Positions 11,903-23,400 of a stretch of DNA of 64,000 nt are shown one piece after another. How positions within the stretch are numbered: the first letter of the stretch is position 1; the number at the start of each line of letters is the position of its first letter. Both the position numbers and the translations under genes were made by a program. Source of the stretch: Saturnia japonica (lineage: Eukaryota > Arthropoda > Insecta > Lepidoptera > Saturniidae); assembly GCA_033032175.1 (NCBI GenBank), contig CM065310.1, forward strand, positions 9,300,001 through 9,364,000, written 5' to 3'. Under the pieces are notes generated by a model. The model saw nothing but the letters and a program-made list of their open reading frames with translations. It made no database searches and was not told the DNA's origin.

Positions 11903-13082
11903 ATGTCGAAAAAACCAATTCGATTACAAGCAAGGAACGTTGTTTACAATGTATACCAAAGGATTTGTGCAGAAGAAGATGGAGGCCAATCAGAATCTTC
12001 GATTTTATAGAGAGTTCAAACATTCACCGGTAAGTAGAACTAACAAGTCAAGATACTTTATATTTTATACATACATTTTTCTAAGTACCGAAACAATTAT
12101 TATTATTTTAATCATAGTGTTAAAGTTACAGTTAGTAATAGTTTGGCAGCTTTTTTGATATTTTGCAAACAAACATTTTTGTGTGTAAATTATTAAGGGT
12201 TCTCGTACATTAAAAGAAAAATTAAAACCCATGATGAAATCAAATAAGTAATATTATCTAAGTACCGAAACAATTATTATTATTTTAATCATAGTGTTAA
12301 AGTTACAGTTAGTAATAGTTTGGCAGCTTTTTTGATATTTTGCAAACAAACATTTTTGTGTGTAAATTATTAAGGGTTCTCGTACATTAAAAGAAAAATT
12401 AAAACCCATGATGAAATCAAATAAGTAATATTATTACTATATATTATTAGTGTACTATCCTTACTCTATGTTATTGAACTGTTACTTATAGGGGTTTCTT
12501 CTTCTACCACACGAAGAATTATTAAAGAAGGAAGAGTAAACGGAGGTGTGTTCTGTACGCCTGGTAAAAAGAGGAAAGGGGGAACGAAAAAAATTAATCT
12601 GGACAGTTTTGATTTAGAAGTGATCAGAAATAAAATAAAGAAATTTTATACTGTACAGAATGAAATTCCAACAGTGAGGAAATTGTTACAAGCTCTTCGG
12701 GAAGATATTGATTTCAATGGAAGCAGAGAATCATTGAGGTAACACATATATGTATCTACTTATTTTACTTGCTATAGTTTAACGTTGCTACATTTTATAA
12801 CTTATGCTTTTTTATAGGCTTATTCTGAAGAATATTGGCTTTGAATTTGTAAAGTGCCAATCAAAAAGTACTATTTTGATGGATCGTCATGACATCATGA
12901 TACAAAGATTCAGATATTTAGAGCATATGAAGAAGAAAACTCACACTCATAAAAGATACCACGTTTATGGGAAAAATAAAATTGATCACGGCCGTTTCAA
13001 ATATCAAATAATAATAAAAATGAATTGTCGGACTTATCACGTTATTGAAGCAAAGAGGCGATATCATAATATAATTATCTAA
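11903..13082 (+). pseudogene. Broken transposase-like gene, HTH region only (Tc1/mariner-IS630-like, intron-containing)
   Basis: Three exon-like blocks on the plus strand. Block 1 (11903-12029) begins MSKKPIRLQARNVVYNVYQR and has a frame-breaking stop at 12008-12010. Block 2 (from about 12491 to 12739) contains GVSSSTTRRIIKEG (helix-turn-helix) and a KKRKGG linker. Block 3 starts at 12818, with SLR-LILKNIGFEF formed across a GT-AG intron. It resembles the N-terminal part of an insect transposase family with a DDE_3 domain, but the DDE catalytic region is missing. Family assignment is from remembered motif resemblance. The 177-bp tandem duplication lies in its first intron. Confidence 0.45.
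12081..12434. repeat. Perfect 177-bp direct tandem duplication
   Basis: 12081-12257 and 12258-12434 appear identical base for base, starting 'ctaagtaccgaaac' and ending 'aagtaatattat'. This is a very recent duplication or an assembly artefact. Not coding. Confidence 0.9.
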
Positions 13083-13339
13083 ACAAGTCAATGCATTTTC
13101 GATTTATAGTCTGCTCCACCACTCAAGTCTTATGGAAAACCAACAACCCCTATTACAGTATATACATTCAGTCAAAAAAGCATTGGGAATGGATGATTTG
13201 TTATTTATGGTTCAAAATTCAGTTTATTGTTTTTTTGTTGTTGTTAGATTGACACAACTGTTTTCCATTTTGGCACGGAGTTTGAGTTGCATCTGTCAAT
13301 ACAGTGCTGTTTTTACCGGTACTTTTTTGACAGCATAGT

Positions 13340-13640
13340 ACAAATAATGTTTTTGATTAATGATATTAGGGAATATTAATAAAAAAATTAAAAGTGTCAA
13401 GACGTTTTACTCCAATTACCCTAGTGTTTCTTACTACAAATTTTAATTTCCCTATTTTCCATGAGATTCTGGTATACCTATAGTGATAATAGGTATTCCA
13501 TGACCCTGCTTACTACCTTGCCAACTAGTCCTCTTTATTGAAAACCATTACTGCCATTATCAAATGAATTTAGTATCCTGTCTTAGAACGAATTCATTAT
13601 CCCAACAAGGTGGTGGCTCCCTTATTAGAATTTTCTACAA
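13340..13640. other. Gene-free spacer
   Basis: AT-rich sequence between the broken transposase-like gene and the segmental duplication. No ORF or repeat structure recognised. Confidence 0.4.
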
Positions 13641-15716
13641 TACACCTATACCTATGACACACTCTTTCTAACCCTCTCTCTTTCTCTTATGTGACGCAGA
13701 CGAAGTTGTGCGTGTCAGCGATAAAAATAAAACCACAACATGTCACTTCAAGATCCCCCCAAAAACTTCAGTCGCCCTTAAATATCACCCATAAATATAT
13801 TTATTTATAATTTAGTAATGTGTTGCTTTTTATTTACGCAGTGTATAATAATTTCTAGCTGTGCTCCATGGTTTCACCCGTGTTAATTTTATACGACAAA
13901 CACCACAACGCCAATGCACCCGTGTACCCTACCATAATTGTTCTTCCCACAAGTAGAAATTATTTTAATTTTTCATTGTCCCCTAAACTATGTGTCCGAA
14001 TAACATGTTATAAAGAGGAAATTTAACTTAATAAAATTGTCATTATTTGCCATGACTAAAATAATGAACATAAATATTTTTTAATTTTCAACAATTTTTG
14101 TCATAAAATAGCTAATTGTAATTAATTATATATAAGAGATAAGACTATTATTTATATATACTAAGGTTCAATATTTTTGTACAACATTGTATTTACCTAC
14201 GTACCACTAAAAATTATCGCAGCGCACGCTGATAAAGCAGTTCGGGAGAGCTTCGTGTTGCGACTTACTTAACAAAAATCAATATTAAAAGCTAGCTGGG
14301 ATGTGCACCTTGCAGCTAGATACCTTGTACTATTTCTCTTAAATCAAGCTATAGTATACAAAAAGAATTTTTCAAATCCGACTGGTAGTTCCAGAGATTA
14401 GCGTGGTTAAACAAACAAAAGAACATAAAAGCTCTTCTGCTCTGTTATATTACTACCTTTCTCGCTCGTATTTCGACACCGCGTCGAACCACGCGAATCC
14501 CTTAATAAAAGCGGCAGCTTCTTATGTTCCCGACCTCAACGCCTGCCGGAGAAAACGCCGGCCGCGTAATATATTCACTGACCCGCCCGACCAAACCGAA
14601 AAAGCTAACGCGTTCTACGCCGACACCGTCTCTCCAAACAGAGCGTGCCACCGCCCACGCCCGCGTAACCACCGTTCTCTCCGCAGAGGACGGGCGGTCA
14701 ACTTCGCTCCCGCACACCCGTCACGTCCACCCTCTCTAGCGGCAACCCAAGCCTAGGTCCGTTCCTCGGTGTGAAGCCCTTGGGTCAGGCAGCCGCCCGC
14801 GCGATACAAAGTGACACTATACGTGCAACACTTAGTTACCCACACACAACATTACACACGTATGAACACACACACGTGCACACCACACAGGTACATAGGT
14901 TCTGTAAGGGACCTTTTTTTTTCTTTTTTTGCGCTAGTTAGACTAATGCGCTAGTTAGTGTAGAAAAACCATTCCGATTAACAAATACACATACGCATGG
15001 TCCACTCCTTCCTCCCAGGAGGAGGGGAACGTGCATATGAGTATATATTAGTTAGCTCGAATTCTCATAAGATTAGGGAATTAGTTAGATCGCGACTTTT
15101 TCGCATTCGCGACGACCGCCCGAGCCGAGGTTCGGCCACTCTGGCACCCTCGTGCGGGTCGTCACAAACTTTCGCGGCTGAGTGCCCTAAGCGCTCGCCC
15201 CCAAGTCCGGTGAAGCTGTAAAAGCCGCAGTGGCTCTGTTTTAGGATATGAAGCATATTCCTACTTAGAAAACCAAATTCCGAGGAATAATAAGAAAAAA
15301 AACATTGTTTAATTTTTATCAGGCTTATCAGCGAGCAGTGGTACGGTAAGAGCAGTGGCCGCGTCGTGCGCTGGCAGACTGTGCGGATGTATCTCCGAAG
15401 CGGAGAACCAGGCCCTCAGTGAGCGGATCGTGACGCTCGCAAGTACTGCGGGCACGCGGCCGCCCCGCGCCGACGCCGCTGCGGGCGTGGGTGTGGTGCA
15501 GCGAGCGCGCGATAGCGCCGCCAGCACTGCGGCATTGCCAGTGCTCAGGGCACTCGCTCAGGGCTCCGCTACTGTGGAACTGCAGGTTTGGTCGCTACAC
15601 GCCCTATCAGTGCTGGCTGACGCGTCCGGGCCAATGTTCCGAATTCACGTGGACTCCACACTCAACCTGGCTTTGAAGTTGCTCTGCACTGCGCCGCCGT
15701 TCCTTGAAGATCTTCA
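13640..15716 (+). repeat. Segmental duplication, copy I
   Basis: Collinear with copy II at 18848-20187. It begins with 'acacctatacctatgacacactctttctaaccctctctct', then the 'ctagctgtgctcca.ggtttcacccgtg' repeat, and then a HEATR5-derived exon. Copy I differs by carrying 14453-15249 (jockey-type LINE 3' end) where copy II has about 40 bp of other sequence. Small indels and about 2-5% substitutions are visible by eye between the copies. Confidence 0.85.
14453..15249 (+). pseudogene. 3' fragment of a jockey-type LINE (family A)
   Basis: Encodes the extreme C-terminus of the family-A reverse transcriptase (SYFDTASNHANPLIKAAA..., ending LAATQA before TAG at about 14754). The family's 3' UTR follows: 'cgcgatac.agtgacactatacgtgcaac', poly-T/C stretch, 'cctcccaggaggagg', 'gaagctgtaaaagccgcag'. 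It ends before the usual 'gggcccctaaggctaac' tail and has no poly(A), so it is not an ordinary complete 3' insertion end. Near-identical sequence occurs at 42500-42850 plus 45458-45960, and at 51960-52760. Confidence 0.8.
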
Positions 15717-16330
15717 TCGCTGATTACTGTTGTAGGACCTGAATTGCAACTTGTGACGGTGAGTCGGTTCGTGTGGGCGTGCGCCACGCTTAACGAGTGT
15801 GGATGCGGCGGCGGTCGCGCCAAGGCGATCGAATGTCTGCATCAATTGCATATGTTTGCGTCTGCACACATCAACCTGCATACACTCGAGCCTCAACTAT
15901 GCCGTAACCTCTCAAGTTCTGAATTAGTAGTACGTCGTGCAGCTGTCTGTTGCCTACGTCAGTTATCACAGAAGGAAGCCACGGAAGTGTGTCGATACGC
16001 TCTATTTGCAAAGGATCACGTTCCGGCTAAACCATATTGTGGTGTAGTGATAACAGAGACCGGTTTACCGGGCGCTCTGTTCGCGTATTTGGATACGGAG
16101 CATGACCAAGGCACGTTGTCGCACGCGCGGGACACGCTCACGTACTGCTTGCAAAGAGTGGCTCAAGCTAGTCAAGAGAGTTCTTACTATCAGACATGAG
16201 GATAGCAACAATCCTGACGCGGATTTAGACGTGGAAGGCGATGACGATCAAGCAGAGTTCCACGCGGAATCCGAGCAATCTACTCACCCGGCCGTGCAAT
16301 CTAGATGGCCCCACGTTGGGCGCCAATTAT
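15323..16330 (+). pseudogene. HEATR5-like (HEAT repeat-containing protein 5) gene fragment, broken
   Basis: The translation matches a stretch of HEATR5A/B: GTVRAVAASCAGRL at 15340-15390, DSTLNLALKLL near 15665, GPELQ near 15738, then LHQLHMFASAHINL and VVRRAAVCCLRQLSQKEA, VVITETGLPGALF, and after a frameshift at about 16198 an acidic stretch followed by STHPAVQSRWPH. A splice acceptor (tttttatcag) precedes the first exon, so this is a genomic and not a retroposed copy. Indels at about 15695-15735 and 16198 break the frame, and it stops abruptly at about 16330. HEATR5 proteins act in clathrin/AP-1 trafficking; this copy cannot encode the full protein. Confidence 0.75.
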
Positions 16331-16369
16331 CGCATCGAAATGAAACTATCATTTTAGGAACATACTAAT

Positions 16370-17245
16370 TTATTGTTTTTAAGAAAGACACGACCAACAA
16401 TATAACAAATAATACTTATAAAAATGTTATACGCGATATAAATAAGTAACGCCATCGCAGCGCTCGAAAAAACAAATCAGACGCGCATATGTTAAGGACT
16501 TGCCAGTGAAACTATTCCCTATAACGTGGTGGCGGTCGACGCACTCGCGCATGGCGCTGCGCGTACGGGGTGAGGGAGTGTGTAGTACCGCTATCTTGAG
16601 CTCGTGCTATAATTCGACCTTGTTAAACAACAAAATTTGGTAAAAGAGTGGGCATTCTCCGTTATTAAAAATTTTTTGTCTTATTTAAATTGATTATTTC
16701 ATTAAGAAAGTTATGATTGTGAATATTTCAGGTGTTTATTCATATTTACAAAAAAAATATGAAAAAAATCGATTATTAACAAAAATAGTTATTTTTTAAA
16801 GAAAAATCGAAATTTATTTATATTGGTTATATTATTTTCGAAAAGCACAAGCACAGTAAAAGCACAGAACACATAAAAAACTAAAAAATTAAAAATATTG
16901 ATATTTACTCATAAAATTCTTGATATATTTATAATCGATATTCAATATTTAATTAAGAAAATCAATCATATCAATTTAAATCTATTTTTACGGCAAGTCG
17001 CAGCTTTAGTTTCGTAATTATTCATGTTATTTGTTAATCTGCCCTGTGTATTACTCTACTCTATAATCCTTACACTTGCATGCTCGTCGCACAACGTTTT
17101 TTTTTTTTTTAATCCGCCCAATCTTCATAAAATGCATATAAACACCACAGCATTTGTTGTTTATAAAATTAATTGTGTATCTGTACTTTATGTGTGAATT
17201 AGCATCATGGGTAATATAATTAAGGACTGGTTTATGAGACCGACA
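16370..17245. other. Gene-free stretch
   Basis: First part (16430-16630) is GC-richer with 'gtcgacgcactcgcgcatggcg' and could be a transposon end. The rest is AT-rich with repeated 'aaaaatcgat' motifs resembling hAT MITE ends. No gene seen. Confidence 0.4.
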
Positions 17246-17247
17246 AA

Positions 17248-18007
17248 CCCTAGCAAAATGGCCTTTCTTAGAACAAAGTTGACAAATGCTGTTATAGGCA
17301 GGACATTTTGCTCTCTGATGAGGAGCATTCCCGCCGCAAAAGAAACAACGCTATTTACCACACTGAAACGAAGCTGCTGTAGAACTTGGTTCCGGTGACC
17401 TCAATGTAACCTCGAGATTCTTAGATTTAGTATTTTCTTTAGGTTCAAGAGCGTTTAGGTAAGATATAGGTGTTTCATAGGCTTGAGCATTATTTTCTGC
17501 TGATTCCAGAGTAAGAGCTTGATTTAATGCATTATCCAAATTTAGGGTATTGTTTTCTAATAATCTTTGGCGAATTTTTTGCGAATAGATTCCGGAAATA
17601 AATGCATCACGAATAAACTCTTGTTTGTAGATTTCAGCCTCGACGTCTTGAAAGTTACAGTCAAGCGCTAGTTGTTTTAATACACGTACGTACTCCGATA
17701 TAGACTCTTCCGTTTGCTGTTTCCTTGTAGCTAGAACATGACGTGCGTAAATTTCATTTTTAGGCTTTACGTATATTTTATCAAGACATTCAATCGATTC
17801 TTTGTATGTTGTACACGAAATAATGAAAGAATATACGCACGGTGCTAAGTGATTAATTAAAAGTTTTAATTTTATTGTATCAGTAACTCCAGTACCTTCT
17901 TCAGCGATAACATTTGTAAATGTAGATCTCCAATGTACCCATTTTAAATCAGCTGCCGTTGTACTCGGTTCGACGTCAAAACGTTCGGGACGAAGATATC
18001 GAGACAT
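17248..18007 (-). pseudogene. LTR-retrotransposon Gag fragment (Ty3/gypsy-like) with two zinc knuckles
   Basis: A minus-strand open frame from ATG 18007 to a stop at 17351 encodes 218 aa with a Gag-like capsid region. Just past that stop the same frame continues with two CX2CX4HX4C zinc knuckles (about 17345-17250). The stop therefore breaks the protein immediately before its nucleic-acid-binding domain. No protease, RT or integrase follows. Recognised by overall character and the knuckles; clade is a best guess. Confidence 0.7.
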
Positions 18008-18078
18008 TGTATTTCAATTTAATTTATCTTCATTTGTCATCTTGTTAGTTAGTTATTTTTATTTTGTACAGTACAATA

Positions 18079-18472
18079 ACATTACACTACAACCAATAGG
18101 AGCGGAGCATCAATTAAAAATTTTGCAAAAACGGGGAAAATTTATTGCTTTCGAGAGCTTCCATTGCATGCGCTGCGTAACTTGTTAAAGTTAAGCAATA
18201 ACCATTTGTGACGGAATTATTTCTCTTAAAAAGTAAAAAAAAATCTGTGATAGCATTTGGCTATCTTTTATTGTAACATTACACTACGACCAATAGGAGC
18301 GGAGCATCAATGAAAAATTTTGCAAAAACGGGGAAAATTTATTGCTTTCGAGAGCTTCCATTGCATGCGCTGCGTAACTTGTTAAAGTTACGCAATAACC
18401 ATGTGTGACAGAATTATTTCTCATAAAAAGTAAAAAAACATCTGTGATAGCATTTGGCTATCTTTTATGGTT
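18079..18472. repeat. About 197-bp direct tandem repeat upstream of the Gag fragment
   Basis: Two adjacent copies (18079-18275 and 18276-18472) start 'acattacactac.accaataggagcgg' and end 'gatagcatttggctatctttta', with only a handful of differences. They lie 5' of the Gag ORF on its strand and contain ATTGG/CCAAT motifs, so they may be duplicated promoter or LTR sequence. Confidence 0.85.
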
Positions 18473-18679
18473 GACTCAATATAACCTTTTTTATTAAAAT
18501 AATGCATTATTTGCGAAAATGTTTCTATAAACATGGTATTAATCCTTAATGAAATAAATACAATATTCATCACAAGTAGGTATTTCATTTTGAACAAAAT
18601 TGTACTTGATATCAATTGATTTCAATAAATATCTTAGATAACACAGTTTCAAAATAACTCCGTAGTAAATTAAAGAAAG

Positions 18680-18836
18680 TTTCAGCTCCTTTTTTTTTTT
18701 TTTTTTTTTTAGAACTGACTTCACTGTTAGCCTTAGGGACCCTATCGTCAAACAGAGCCGCTGCGGCTTTTACAGCTTCACCGGACTTGGGGGCGAGCGC
18801 TTAGGGCACTCAGCCGCGAAACCTTTCAGCTCCTTT
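18680..18836 (-). mobile_element. Ultra-short family-A LINE 3'-end insertion with target duplication
   Basis: Poly-T (18691-18711) followed by the reverse complement of the family-A 3' UTR end (gttagccttaggg, gccgctgcggcttttacagc). Flanked by the direct repeat tttcagctcct at 18680-18690 and 18824-18834. A 5'-truncated retroposition of only about 110 bp plus tail. Confidence 0.85.
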
Positions 18837-18847
18837 AGAATTGTAAC

Positions 18848-20187
18848 CTATAATACACCTATACCTATGACACACTCTTTCTAACCCTCTCTCTCTCTCT
18901 CTCTCTTATGTGACGCAGACCAAGTTGTGCGGGTCAGCTAGTTAAAAATAAAAACCCTCTGGTTATATTGGTCTATGATAAAAACCACAACATGTCACTT
19001 CAAGATCCCCCCAAAAACTTCAGTCGCCCTTAAATATCACCCATAAATATAGTTATTTATAATTTAATAATGAGTTGCTTTTTATTTACGCAGTGTATAA
19101 TAATTTCTAGCTGTGCTCCACGGTTTCACCCATGTTAATTTTATACGACAAACACCACAACGCCAATGCACCCGTGTACCCTACCATAATTGTTCTTCCC
19201 AGAAGTAGAAATTATTTTAATTTTTCATTATCCCCTAAACTATGTGGCCGAATAACATGCTATAAAGAGGAAATTTAACTTAATAAAATTGTCATTATTT
19301 GCCATGACTAAAATAATGAACATAAATATTTTTTTTAATTTTCAACAATTTTTTGTCGTAAAATAGCTAATTGTAGCTTTTTTTTAAGAGTTATGACTAT
19401 TATTTAGTTAAACTAAGGTTCAATATTTTTGTATAACATTGTATTTACGTACCACTAAAAATTATCGCAGCGCACGCCGATAAAGCAGTTCGGGAGAGCT
19501 TCGTGTTGTGACTTACTTAACAAAAATCAATATTAAAGGCTAGCTGGGATGTGCACTTTGCAGCTAGATACCTTATACTATTTCTCTCAAATCAAGCTAT
19601 AGTATACAAAAATAATTTTTCAAATCTGACTGGTAGTTCCAGAGATTAGCGTGGTTAAACAAACAAAAGAACATAAAAGCTCTTCTGCTCTGTTATATTA
19701 GTTTATACATATATAGTATAGACTATAAATATAAGCTTAAAGCATATTTCTACTTAGAAAACCAAATTCCGAGGACAAAAGGTCGTAAAATAATAAGAAA
19801 AAAACATTGTTTAATTTTTATCAGGTTTATCAGCGAGCAGTGGTACGGTACGAGCAGTGGCCGCGTCGTGCACTGGCAGACTGTGCGGATGTATCTCCGA
19901 AGCGGAGAGCCAGGCCATCAGTGAGCGGATCGTGACGCTCGCACGTACTGCGGGCACGCGGCCATCCCGCGCCGCCGTCGCTGCGGGCGTGGGTGCGGTG
20001 CAGCGAGCGTGCGGTACCGCCGCTAGCACTGCGGCATTGCCAGTGCGCAGGGCACTCGCTCAGGGCTCTGCTGCTGAGGAACTGCAGGTTTGGTCGCTAC
20101 ACGCCCTATCAGCGCTGGCTGACGCGTCCGGGCCAATGTGTTCCGAATTCACGTGGACTCCACACTCAACCTGGCTTTGAAGTTGCT
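18848..20187 (+). repeat. Segmental duplication, copy II
   Basis: Collinear with 13640-15716 but without the LINE fragment. Ends within the HEATR5-derived exon at 'aagttgctct', about 240 bp upstream of the pitchoune start codon. Confidence 0.85.
19825..20187 (+). pseudogene. HEATR5-like single-exon fragment
   Basis: Second copy of the first HEATR5-derived exon, preceded by the same acceptor context (atttttatcag). Reads GTVRAVAASCTGRL to DSTLNLALKLL, with a 2-bp insertion near 20138 (gccaatgtgttccg versus gccaatgttccg) breaking the frame. GC-rich compared with flanks. Confidence 0.75.
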
Positions 20188-20426
20188 CTATTACAAGGAA
20201 GATTTTGCGCGAATGATCTTTTTCCTTTCAACGCTCTGACAGATTTCCATACCTAGACTCTGATAGTTTTTTAAAGTTGCCGAAGTAGATTGACGAATTA
20301 AAATGTGGTCACACTGAGTACCTGTCAAATGTCAAAATTGAAAGTTTATTACCATGTGTGTGGTGCGGTGTGTGCTGTTTTCAACTTTTACATATCACCG
20401 TACCATTTAACTTTCCAGTTTCCACC

Positions 20427-23400
20427 ATGCCGACGCCAGATAAAATTTTAATGAGAAAAATCAAAAAACGGGAGAAGAAAAAGCTAAAACTTATAGCTCA
20501 GAAATCAAGTAATGCTGCTGCGGGTATGATAACCTCTTACAGTTTTTACATTTTACCTTAAACAGTACACTTTTACAATGTTTTTAACGGTCTAGCCTAT
20601 TTTACAGTAAGTTAATTTCAATTTTTCTGATTTAAAATGTGTAAAAAGTAAGAAATAACATTATATAAATTTACAAGTGAATATTAAAGTATAAACATTT
20701 TTATTTTGTTTCTGATAAAAAGAAAGAAATCATTATGTAGAAGAGTAACCTTTCAATCAGGTTTTTTATATTTCAGAATCTGAACATCAACCTGATAATG
20801 ATGCGAAGAAGAGATCTCTGGAAAATAATGAAAAATGTGAAGATATAGTCCCTAAAAGTAATTAGGTTATATTATTAATTTCTTACATTAACCTATGTCC
20901 TTTTAATTACTATCTGTGGGCCCCAGTGACTTACATACTTTTTACTTGTGTAGTTCCATTCAATCCCATACTGAAAATGTGAACAAGAATCATGAAAATA
21001 GTAACAGTTTTACTTAAAATGATATAATAATTTAGGTAAAATACATATCCAATGGAAAGCTTTATTCTCTTTAAGTATGGATGTCTCTTTAGGTGAATAT
21101 TTTTTAATTCTTTTGATAAGTAGTCACTGATTGCCTATTTGCCTGGTGTGGAATAATTAAAATAAAGTATTTATCACTAATAACTTAAGTAACTAAATGT
21201 TATTGGTAACAAGTTATTGCTAGCAATGTGCATCCTAATCATGTCATTGTAATCAAATATAACAGACAAATAATGAAATAAATAAACTTTCACTATATTA
21301 TACCCATGCTTGGTATGAAAAAGTTGATATGATAATATATAAATTGTAAGTAGTCATTTGTGTACAGATGCCTTTTTAAATTTAAAGCTTTATTACTGGT
21401 CTTGCATGTCAGAATAATATTATAGAGTCAACATATAAAAACAAATAATTAACAGCATAATTGATATTCAATTATTAGTTATATTTATAGTTTAGGTAAA
21501 GGTTTTATACTATTTCTCAGAAAAATCAAAAAAAGCAACATCAATTCTAAAGGAAGACCCAATTGAAGTAAAAGAGGAAAATGTTTCTGACAATGAAGAG
21601 CAGAATGAAATTGAGAAAAAAATAGATACTGACAGCCAATGTAAGTAGTGTGGAATGGCTAATTTGACTAATATGTAAAGTTTCTTTCCACTATCAATAT
21701 ATATCACAAGTTTATAATAAACTAGCTGTGCCTGCTTCTCTGCTTGTATAGACAAGAGAAGAATGAGTAGTGCTTATTAAATTGCAGTTTCTTAAAACTT
21801 AAATATATATTTATTGAATGAAGATATTGTGATAACTATTTTTTTAGATGGTGATCAAGTATCTAAGGAGAAAAAAAAACTCGATCAAAATCTATGTAGT
21901 CGATTTTGCATGATGTGTGCACAAAGGCAAATCTCAATCATTTTGTCTTTAGAGATATAGAATTTTTTTTCAAATGTAATGAAAAAATCATTATCAATAA
22001 TTTCTAAACACTTGAAAACCCATGACCACATTTTTGTTTTAAAATCTATTTATTTTATTTTATTGCAGTGCCTGGCTCCAGTTTATGTCTTGGCATATTA
22101 TCAGACCAGAAGTTTTCCTCACTGAAGGAAACAGTGTGTGAATCAACTCTAATGGGTATAAAAGACATGGGATTCACAACAATGACAGAAATACAAGCAA
22201 AAGCGATACCACCTTTGTTAGAAGGCAGAGACCTTGTTGGTGCAGCCAAGACTGGCTCAGGAAAGACCCTTGCCTTCCTTATACCTGCCATTGATCTTAT
22301 TTACAAACTTAAATTCAAGCCTAGAAATGGTAAGCTATACATTAAAATATATGATTAAATGACATATTGTTTATCAGATTCAGAATTTGAAATTAGTATT
22401 AAATATCTGTAATTCTCATAAACATAAATTGCATTAACTGCTAGTTAGTCTAGTTGGGCTAAGTCTAGAGGAACTGAGTCTCAAATGTAGCTGCCGGTAC
22501 ACACCTTTGGTGAAAAATTTTCAACTCAAGTTTTATCACAATGATTTTCTTCTTTGAAAACACAGGCTCAGTGTATGATTCAAACTCACATTGATTGATA
22601 AGCTGTCCAAACACTACCATTTTGGTTACAAGTTAAAAGAAAGATTATGTCTTAAAAATGATTTAGCTTGACACATTGCAAATCAAGCAATGTTTCAACA
22701 TTTCACAAAAATCTAATTCTATTAAGTGAGCCATTCTTGTAATTGATTTCTCAGAAAGGGCTCAATGGATTTGGATAAAACTTTGTATTTAGATAATGTA
22801 TTATATTCTATGTTTATCTAGATAGATATTTTTCTTTTTTTAAGAAACAGCGCATTACTTTCAGCTTTGTTTTTAAAATGTTCTTTTTGGTTTCTTTCAC
22901 TTTATTTTATTTAATGATGATTAAAAGGCGAATGTGAAAACTTGACCTCCATCTTCCCATACAGTGTATTAATTAAGTAATAAAATGAGTCTCCAGTGAA
23001 AACTGTTGAGGCACTTTTGTTCTTAATGAATACCTGTAATGAGGAACCATGTAGATGGTTGTTTTATGAACACGGAATGGATATCTGAATACATTTGGTT
23101 AATGTACTTAATCTTTAATTGAAGGAGATGGAACTAATATTAATATTATTTTAGGCACTGGAGTAATTATATTGTCTCCAACAAGAGAGTTGTCGATGCA
23201 AACATTTGGAGTGCTAATGGAATTGATGAAGTATCACCATCATACTTATGGTTTGGTAATGGGTGGTGCTAACAGAAGTACAGAAGCACAAAAGCTGTCT
23301 AAAGGTAATTAATTTTTTATTGATTTGAAAATGTAAGCAGTATCAAAGAATATTTTAGAACACCCAAGCCAACATCACTTTTTTTTAAACAACTAAGGCG

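Noticed and set aside
14403..14756. 117-aa plus-strand ORF and overlapping Arg/Pro-rich ORFs
   Set aside because: The C-terminal end of LINE A and its frame shadows; the same occurs at 42490-42822 and 51813-52253, so not a host gene.
22055..22291. Minus-strand ORF opposite the pit Walker A exon
   Set aside because: Pure antisense shadow of a conserved helicase exon; no independent domain or codon signal.
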